Shown here: piece after piece, positions 56,283 through 64,000 of the stretch
Layout of the letters: each line of letters opens with the position of its first letter
Numbering within the stretch: the stretch's first letter is position 1
Assembly (NCBI RefSeq): GCF_030249845.1
Contig: NZ_JANURM010000004.1
Coordinates: 62,001-126,000, forward strand
From: Campylobacter gastrosuis
Lineage (GTDB): Bacteria > Campylobacterota > Campylobacteria > Campylobacterales > Campylobacteraceae
DNA: 64,000 bases
Direction of reading: 5' to 3'
Notes under the pieces: generated by a model
The model's input: only the letters and a program-made list of their open reading frames with translations
Database searches by the model: none
What the model was told of the DNA's origin: nothing
Translations under genes and position numbers: made by a program

Positions 56283-57116
56283 ATGAGAAAATTTACACTT
56301 ACAAAGCCAAACAGCAAACTTGCAATTTATGGCTTTAATCCCGGCGAGAGCGGACTTTTTGCCGTTAGCTCAACGATAATTGAAGGGCAAAATGAGATTA
56401 TGCTAGTTGATGCCCAGTTTCAAAAAAGCGACGCAGAATTTTTGATAGAATATATCAAAAATACCGGCAAAAAGCTAAAATATATCTACATTAGCCACTT
56501 TGACCCGGACTTTTACTTTGGACTTGGCGAGATTGCTAGTGTGTTTGCTGACGCTAAAATCGTAGCTCGCCCTAGCACGATTAGCGGTATTAAGCGAAAT
56601 TTGATTGGCAAAATGGAGTATTGGTTGCCGATTTTAAAGGAGCGAAACAACGCACCTAGATTTTTTATGCTCCCAGAGCCATTTTTAGATGAATTTTTTA
56701 AGATTGATGATGAAAAAATTTTGATAAAGGGCATTAAAAGAAACGAAGCAAAAACCTATCTTTTTTATCAAGAACAGGGCGTTTTATTCGGCGGTGCGTG
56801 GGTTTTTGGTGGCATTCATCTTTGGACTGCAAGCACCCCAACAAAACAGAGCAGGGCTGAGTGGATAGAAATTCTAAACGATATGATAGAGTTAAAGCCA
56901 AGCGTGGTCTTGCCAGCGCACTTTTTAGGGGAGCTAGATAGCGGTGTTTTGGAGTTTAATAAAGAGTATTTAAACACGCTTGAAAAGCAAATTTCGTTAT
57001 CAAAAACAAGTGCCGAGCTAGAAGCAAAAATGCGTGAAATTTACCCAAATTTAAAGGGCGATAGCTATTTAGAGATCGGCTCAAAGGTCGTTACTGGCGA
57101 GATTGAGTGGCTTTGA
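56283..57116 (+). CDS. Metallo-beta-lactamase-fold protein with altered metal motif
   Basis: A 277-residue protein with MBL-fold features: TIIEGQNEIMLVDAQ, then IYISHFDPDFYFGLGEIA, FADAKIVARPSTISGI, GVLFGGAWVFGG and KPSVVLPAHFLG. The usual HxHxDH is HFDPDF, lacking the second and last His, while a later His (AHF) remains. The metal site is therefore changed or absent. Proteins with such HFDPDF motifs exist, but their reaction is unknown to me. AAGGAT precedes the ATG; the stop overlaps the next gene by one base. Confidence 0.75.
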   Translation: MRKFTLTKPNSKLAIYGFNPGESGLFAVSSTIIEGQNEIMLVDAQFQKSDAEFLIEYIKNTGKKLKYIYISHFDPDFYFGLGEIASVFADAKIVARPSTISGIKRNLIGKMEYWLPILKERNNAPRFFMLPEPFLDEFFKIDDEKILIKGIKRNEAKTYLFYQEQGVLFGGAWVFGGIHLWTASTPTKQSRAEWIEILNDMIELKPSVVLPAHFLGELDSGVLEFNKEYLNTLEKQISLSKTSAELEAKMREIYPNLKGDSYLEIGSKVVTGEIEWL

Positions 57117-57589
57117 TGAAGCTAATTTTGGCATCAAATGAGTTTTTGGGCGACTATATTTTAAACGCCGAGCTTTGCAAGGTCGCAAATATCTCATCAA
57201 ATGCCTATCTCTTTTGGCGTGGCGTGATTTCGGCTAGGACGCAAAATTCACGCACGATTTTTTTACACAAAAAGAGTCTGCCAAAAAAATATGAGCCATT
57301 TTTACCGCAATTAACGCCACTAGATGGACTTGTTTTAAGTAGCTCATTTTGCCTATTTACCGGGCTTTCAAGCTCTCATCTTACTCGCTCAAATGGCTCA
57401 AAATTTTATGATTTAGTTAAAATCACCGAAATTTGCGGTGTGAAATTTGTAAATTTAAAGAAATTTTATGATGATTTGGGTTTGAAATATGACCTGCAAA
57501 TTTACATTGAAAAGTGCAAATTTTTCTCGCCAACGCCCTTTGAGAAGCGTATCAGGCTGACTGATACGCTATGTTTGGGCTATTATTAG
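57116..57589 (+). CDS. Unknown 157-residue protein
   Basis: A soluble protein from ATG 57116, coupled to the MBL-fold gene by a one-base overlap. Its first ~45 residues (FLGDYILNAELCKVANISSN, AYLFWRGVISAR) look like a helix-turn-helix of the excisionase/MerR kind, but no clear DNA-binding family was recognised. The middle is Leu/Ser-rich. The 3' end overlaps the convergent nitroreductase gene by four bases. Confidence 0.6.
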   Translation: MKLILASNEFLGDYILNAELCKVANISSNAYLFWRGVISARTQNSRTIFLHKKSLPKKYEPFLPQLTPLDGLVLSSSFCLFTGLSSSHLTRSNGSKFYDLVKITEICGVKFVNLKKFYDDLGLKYDLQIYIEKCKFFSPTPFEKRIRLTDTLCLGYY

Positions 57590-58218
57590 TTTATAAATTT
57601 AACGATATCGCCAAGGTTTCTGCGGTATTTTGGTGGCTGTTCGTTTAGGCGGTAGCCAAATGGCACCATTAGCGAGAGCCTTTGTTTTTTGGTGTCAATG
57701 CCTAAAATTTCTTCAACCGCCTCACGCTCAAATCCAGCTATCGCACAGCTATCAATGCCCTTAAATGCGGCTGCGTTCATCATATTTAGGGCTAAAAACA
57801 TACATTGAGAATTTGCCTATTCAAAGACTAATTTATCATCGTCGTTAAAGCTTTGTTTTAAGAAATTTTTATAAAAAGCGACCCTTTTTGCCTTCTCTTC
57901 TTCGTTTTTATCAGGGCGTCTAGTAATCATCGCTTCAATGTAAGGAGCGTCGGTTTTTAAGTCCGCAACTTTTGCTAAAATCACGACTAAATGCGAACAA
58001 GTCGTCATTTGTGGCTGATTCCAGCTTTTTTCGCGGATTTTTTGTCTAAGTGCCTCGTTTTGCACGACTAAAATATCCCATTGTTCAAGCCCCATTGAGC
58101 TAGGGCTTAGTCTGCCCGCCTCTAAAATGTAGTTAAAATCGTCATCGCTTATCTTTTTTGACTCATCAAAAATTTTGCAAGCGTGGCGAAAATTTAAGAT
58201 CTCTAAATAATCTTTCAT
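57586..58218 (-). pseudogene. Nitroreductase interrupted by one amber codon
   Basis: The full frame would encode about 210 residues of an NfsB-type FMN nitroreductase: ILNFRHACKIFDESKKISDD, EAGRLSPSSMGLEQWDILVV, SHLVVILAKVAD, then LALNMMNAAAFKGIDSCAIAGFE and MVPFGYRLNEQPPKYRR. A single TAG at 57814-57816 interrupts it where homologues typically have Trp (E-W-A). Both halves are otherwise intact and in the same frame, so the lesion is recent, a sequencing error, or read through. Confidence 0.85.
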
Positions 58219-58229
58219 CGTTTATCCTT

Positions 58230-59024
58230 TCAAAGTTTTTTTGCAATTTCGCTGAAATTTAAAATTTTTCTAGCCGATAAAATCTCTTTTTTATTAATAT
58301 CGGCTATCATCATCTCTTCGCTGTCATTTAGCCTTTGAGTGATCTCGCCAAATGGCGTTATTACCATACTATCGCCGTAAAATTCCCAAACTTCATCGCT
58401 GTTTTTTCGTTTGTAATTACCGATACGATTTGCCCTTAAAATGTAAAAATTATTAATAAAAGCTCTCATTTTTAAAAGCTCTGCCCAACGCTCTTTGCTA
58501 CCAAAAGTGCAAGCACTTGGCACGAGCAGGGCGTCAATGCCTTTTTTTTGCATAAAGCTAAAACTAGCGTCAAAATGCGTTTCAAAGCCAAACATAACGC
58601 CAAATTTTAGCCCTTCGTGCTTAAATGTGAGAAAATTTAACTCGCCCATTTTGTTTGCAAAGAATTTTCTCTCAGACCAGTGAGGGTAGGAGATTAGGAT
58701 TTGTTGTTCGTAAAATTTACCGCCGCTGCTTGAAATTTTGGCGATGACCTTTAAAATTTCATTGCCACGCACCAAAATTAGGGGCGAAATTATGGTTAAA
58801 TCATATTTTTTTGCTAGGTTTAAAAGCGAGTTTTTTTTCTCATCGCTCTGCTTTTTTATCATACTTTTTGGCATTATTTCAAGCTCTTTAAAGAAGCTAT
58901 TTAGCACGTATTCACCAAGCAAGACAAGATTTGCACCGCTATTTTTGCAGGTTTTTAGGTAGTAATCAAGCCTAGCCTCGCTTAATGAGAGCGTGGGGAG
59001 CTGTAAAATCGCAACCTTACTCAT
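58230..59024 (-). CDS. Nitrilase-fold protein lacking the catalytic cysteine
   Basis: A 264-residue carbon-nitrogen-hydrolase-fold protein: QLPTLSLSEARLDYYLKTCK, LVLLGEYVLNSFF (with the family Glu), the central KFYEQQILISYP, and GDSMVITPFGEI. The nucleophile position (GxxICYD in active members) reads GVMFGFE, so the Cys is Gly; amidase activity is therefore not expected. The rest is intact, suggesting a retained non-catalytic role. ATG overlaps xseB by eight bases. Confidence 0.75.
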   Translation of the reverse strand: MSKVAILQLPTLSLSEARLDYYLKTCKNSGANLVLLGEYVLNSFFKELEIMPKSMIKKQSDEKKNSLLNLAKKYDLTIISPLILVRGNEILKVIAKISSSGGKFYEQQILISYPHWSERKFFANKMGELNFLTFKHEGLKFGVMFGFETHFDASFSFMQKKGIDALLVPSACTFGSKERWAELLKMRAFINNFYILRANRIGNYKRKNSDEVWEFYGDSMVITPFGEITQRLNDSEEMMIADINKKEILSARKILNFSEIAKKL

Positions 59025-59196
59025 CTACGCTCACAACTTCTAGCTTAGCTTTTTCTAAAATTTCTCTTGCCTCTTCAATTAAAACCTGCCCCTGTTTGTG
59101 AAGTGCTATGCTTTGTGCTAGGGTCAGCTCATCTTTGTTTAGATTTGCTAAAATCTCTTCTGCTTTTTTTATCTTTTCTTCAAAATTTTCACTCAT
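59017..59196 (-). CDS. xseB: Exodeoxyribonuclease VII small subunit
   Basis: A 59-residue helical protein with the XseB pattern (NFEEKIKKAEEILANLNKDELTLAQSIALHKQGQVLIEEA). It partners XseA in single-strand DNA degradation. ATG 59196 has GGAGGG upstream; starts further upstream lie within metX. Overlaps both neighbours by eight bases. Confidence 0.9.
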   Translation of the reverse strand: MSENFEEKIKKAEEILANLNKDELTLAQSIALHKQGQVLIEEAREILEKAKLEVVSVDE

Positions 59197-60300
59197 TTTT
59201 ACCCTCCAAAATTTCTCGGACATAATTTTCAAATTTATCAACTTCAACCAAAAATGCGTCGTGTCCGTAGTCGCTATCAATTAAAATATACTCGCATTTT
59301 GCCTTGCCGATTTGCTTTAAATTCTTGCCAATCTCGCTCATACAGCTTGGCGGGAAGAGGATATCGCCACTAAATGCGATTAGCGTGATATCTGAAACTA
59401 TGGGCGTTAGTGCATCTTTTAGGCTATCATAATGGCGTGTGCAGTCAAAGATATTCATCATTTTTGTGATGTAAAGATAGCTTAATGGGTCAAAGCGTTT
59501 TGGGAAATTATAGCCATTATACTCCATATAAGTATCCACGCTAAATCTGCCAAAAAGCTCGTAAAGTCCGTCTGTGGCGACATAATTTCTGCCAAATTTT
59601 GCGTCCATTGAATCTGGGCTTAAAAAGCTAATATGCCCAGCCATTCGCCCATAGGCTAAGCCCTTTAAGCCGTTTTGGCGGATAAAATTTGCGTCATATT
59701 CGCCGTTTTTAAACTCTGGGTCGTTTATAATCGCTTCGGTTGCGATTTTATTAAACGCTATCGCCCAAGGCTTGGTCTGATAGGTGCTTGCCATTATTAT
59801 GGTGTGCGTGGCAAATTTTGGGAATTCAATCGCAAAACATAGCGCTTGCATACCGCCTAAACTACCGCCAATAACGGCGTGAGCGTGATAAATACCAAGC
59901 TTAGCAAACAGCCTAATTTGGGCTTTTACCACGTCGCTAATCGTTAGAACTGGGAATTTTAGCCTGTATTCACGCTTTGTGTCTGGATTTATGCTTAAAG
60001 GCGAGGTTGAGCCGTGTGGCGAGCCAAGAATACTAACGCAAATGACAAAAAATTTATCCGTATCCACCGCTTTAGCGCTACCGATAAGTGCGTCCCACCA
60101 ACCTTTTTTATCATCGTTTTGATACTGCCCAGCGGCGTGGTGTGAGCCAGTTAGGGCGTGGCAGATGACGATGACGTTTGATTTATCAGCGTTTAAAACG
60201 CCGTAAGTTTCATAGACTAGCTCGTAGCTACTTAAAATTCGCCCACTCTCTAAGTAGAGTGGCTCATCAAATTTAGCACGGCTAGTCTTTAAATTTAGCA

Positions 60301-60301
<1 letters not shown>
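59189..60301 (-). CDS. metX: Homoserine O-acetyltransferase
   Basis: MetX activates homoserine for methionine synthesis. The 370-residue alpha/beta-hydrolase has VICHALTGSHHAAG, the nucleophile elbow VIGGSLGGMQALCFA with catalytic Ser, and the acid and His near SGDILFPPSCM and DYGHDAFLVE. Some enzymes of this group use succinyl-CoA, so acyl specificity is inferred. The start shares one base with the guaB stop. Confidence 0.93.
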
Positions 60302-63109
<2,808 letters not shown>

Positions 63110-63113
<4 letters not shown>

Positions 63114-63229
63114 TTCTTATCCTTAAATTTATTAACTAATAAAATTCCAACAGCCGTGAAAGCTAAAATCACGACTATCGTGCCGATTATCACGCTAAAT
63201 GGGGCTGGCTGGTTAAGACTAGCAAACAC
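63110..63229 (-). CDS. Tiny single-helix membrane protein between ileS and gatA
   Basis: A 39-codon frame from GTG 63229 reads [20 protein letters not shown] then [18 protein letters not shown]: a short extracytoplasmic head, one membrane helix and a Lys-rich tail. It overlaps the ileS end by eleven bases and gatA by four bases. A tiny gene sits in the same place in C. jejuni. Function unknown. Confidence 0.6.
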
Positions 63230-64000
63230 CGCTTAAAACCTTTGCACATCTATCACACGGCTCATTTTCACTCACGCTTACAAATTTCCAGCATCTTGGG
63301 CATTTGTGAGCTGTTGAGAGAACAATCTTAAATTTCACGCTATCAATCTCAAACTCTGCTAACGCCTTAGATTCATCAATTTTATTAACCCTGCTTACCA
63401 TATAAAAGTCGCTTATATCGGTGCTATCAAGGGCTAAAATTTCAGCGGAGCTGGTTTGTAAATCAAGCTCCAATGTTGATTTTATCACCTTATCTTTTTT
63501 AAGCACGTCAATTAACTCAAAAAATTTAGCACGGCTTAATAAAATCAGCTCATCATCAACGCTAAAATCAAAATTTAACGGCTCATAAACTAGGTCAAAG
63601 GCGTCTTTGAAATTTTGCTTGATGATTTTTGGAGCGTAGTCCATAACCTCATCAATTGTGTATGTTAAAGTAGGTGCTAAAAGCGGTAAGAGCGAACGTG
63701 TTATTAACGCCATAGCCGATTGTGCCGAGCGTCTTTGTTTGCCGTTTTTGCTGTCGCAGTAAAGGCGGTCTTTGCAAATATCAAGGTAAATTCCGCTTAA
63801 ATCGGCTGATAGAAAATTTAAAAGCACGTTAAAGCCCTTTGAAAAATCATAGCTTCTAAATGCTCTCTCTGCCTCATCAAACGCGCGTTTAGCACGGCTT
63901 AAAATCCACTTATCAAGCAGGTTAAAATCTGTTGTAATCTCGTCTAAATCATTGACATTTGCTAGTAAAAATCTTATCGTGTTTCTTATTTTTCTGTATT
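63219..64000 (-). CDS. ileS: Isoleucyl-tRNA synthetase, C-terminal part
   Basis: The last ~260 residues of IleRS run off the window edge; the frame is open to base 63998. Visible are the anticodon-binding domain (YRKIRNTIRFLLANVNDL, LDKWILSRAKRAFDEAERAF, SKGFNVLLNFLSADLSGIYLD, DRLYCDSKNGKQRRSAQSA) and the C-terminal zinc finger (HKCPRCWKF ... EPCDRCAKVL). The synthetase core and its HIGH and KMSKS motifs lie outside. Confidence 0.95.
   Translation of the reverse strand, partial: YRKIRNTIRFLLANVNDLDEITTDFNLLDKWILSRAKRAFDEAERAFRSYDFSKGFNVLLNFLSADLSGIYLDICKDRLYCDSKNGKQRRSAQSAMALITRSLLPLLAPTLTYTIDEVMDYAPKIIKQNFKDAFDLVYEPLNFDFSVDDELILLSRAKFFELIDVLKKDKVIKSTLELDLQTSSAEILALDSTDISDFYMVSRVNKIDESKALAEFEIDSVKFKIVLSTAHKCPRCWKFVSVSENEPCDRCAKVLSGVC

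Noticed and set aside
59197..59280. Longer xseB start at 59280
   Set aside because: It would lie inside metX and give a non-family leader; ATG 59196 has a good ribosome site.

Overview
The window reads as a continuous chromosomal piece of a Campylobacter-type epsilonproteobacterium. The base composition is AT-rich and genes are packed tightly, with many 1- to 8-base overlaps. Promoters are sigma70-like, with a clear TATAAT/TAAAAT -10 box and no obvious -35. Several gene orders match those I know from Campylobacter jejuni: fliH-dxs-perR; trpB-trpA-(CheX-like)-fliN-fliO; fliR-(acidic protein)-gmk-tatA-argS; petABC; mqnD-fliQ-murB; recA-eno-(FtsB-like)-cgpA; fliI-folE and tig-clpP-def; nnrD-purN; guaB-gatA-(tiny membrane protein)-ileS. 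Flagellar, futalosine-menaquinone and bc1-complex genes and a candidate N-glycosylated protein all fit. The species cannot be fixed from the sequence alone. No tRNA, CRISPR array, IS element or prophage was seen. The only structural RNA is rnpB.

Layout. 1-4490: flagellar genes around dxs and perR. 4556-14494: a minus-strand run ilvD, unknown membrane protein, trpGD, trpF, RloC-like ATPase, trpB, trpA. This is a trp operon carrying two extra genes and no adjacent trpE, and trpF holds an in-frame insert of about 87 codons built from hairpin repeats. 14639-15949: a Na+/H+-antiporter-family protein. 16112-18055: remains of an aromatic-acid catabolic cluster, with pieces of a PrpF/4-oxalomesaconate tautomerase, a LigC-like dehydrogenase, a TRAP solute-binding protein and the C-terminus of PobA. 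18191-18359: a dense set of palindromes running into the end of a HipA/CtkA-like kinase gene, which has a small upstream partner.

19553-24638: a FecR-domain/coiled-coil surface protein, a Slam-like outer-membrane protein with an internal duplication, and a TauE permease form one operon. 24783-29900: flagellar and housekeeping genes. 29954-32594: a patch of broken or orphan genes (frameshifted EF-hand-like protein, signal-peptide gene with a stop, HTH gene with a stop), then rnpB. 33066-35800: the bc1 complex. 35911-44721: TlpD-like chemoreceptor, mqnD, fliQ, murB, amtB, recA, eno, ftsB-like gene and cgpA. 44721-45811: a wrecked type II restriction-modification pair. 46026-59024: housekeeping genes mixed with several degenerate-active-site paralogues (GGDEF, metallo-beta-lactamase fold, nitrilase fold) and an amber-interrupted nitroreductase. 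59017-64000: xseB, metX, guaB, gatA, a tiny membrane protein and the 3' part of ileS.

Overall, a conserved housekeeping backbone is interrupted at operon joints by accessory genes: an anticodon-nuclease-like defence gene, a kinase toxin module, a restriction-modification relic and a surface-protein secretion pair. At least eight genes are damaged, mostly by single stop codons or one-base shifts. This suggests ongoing gene loss, probably with adaptation to a host.
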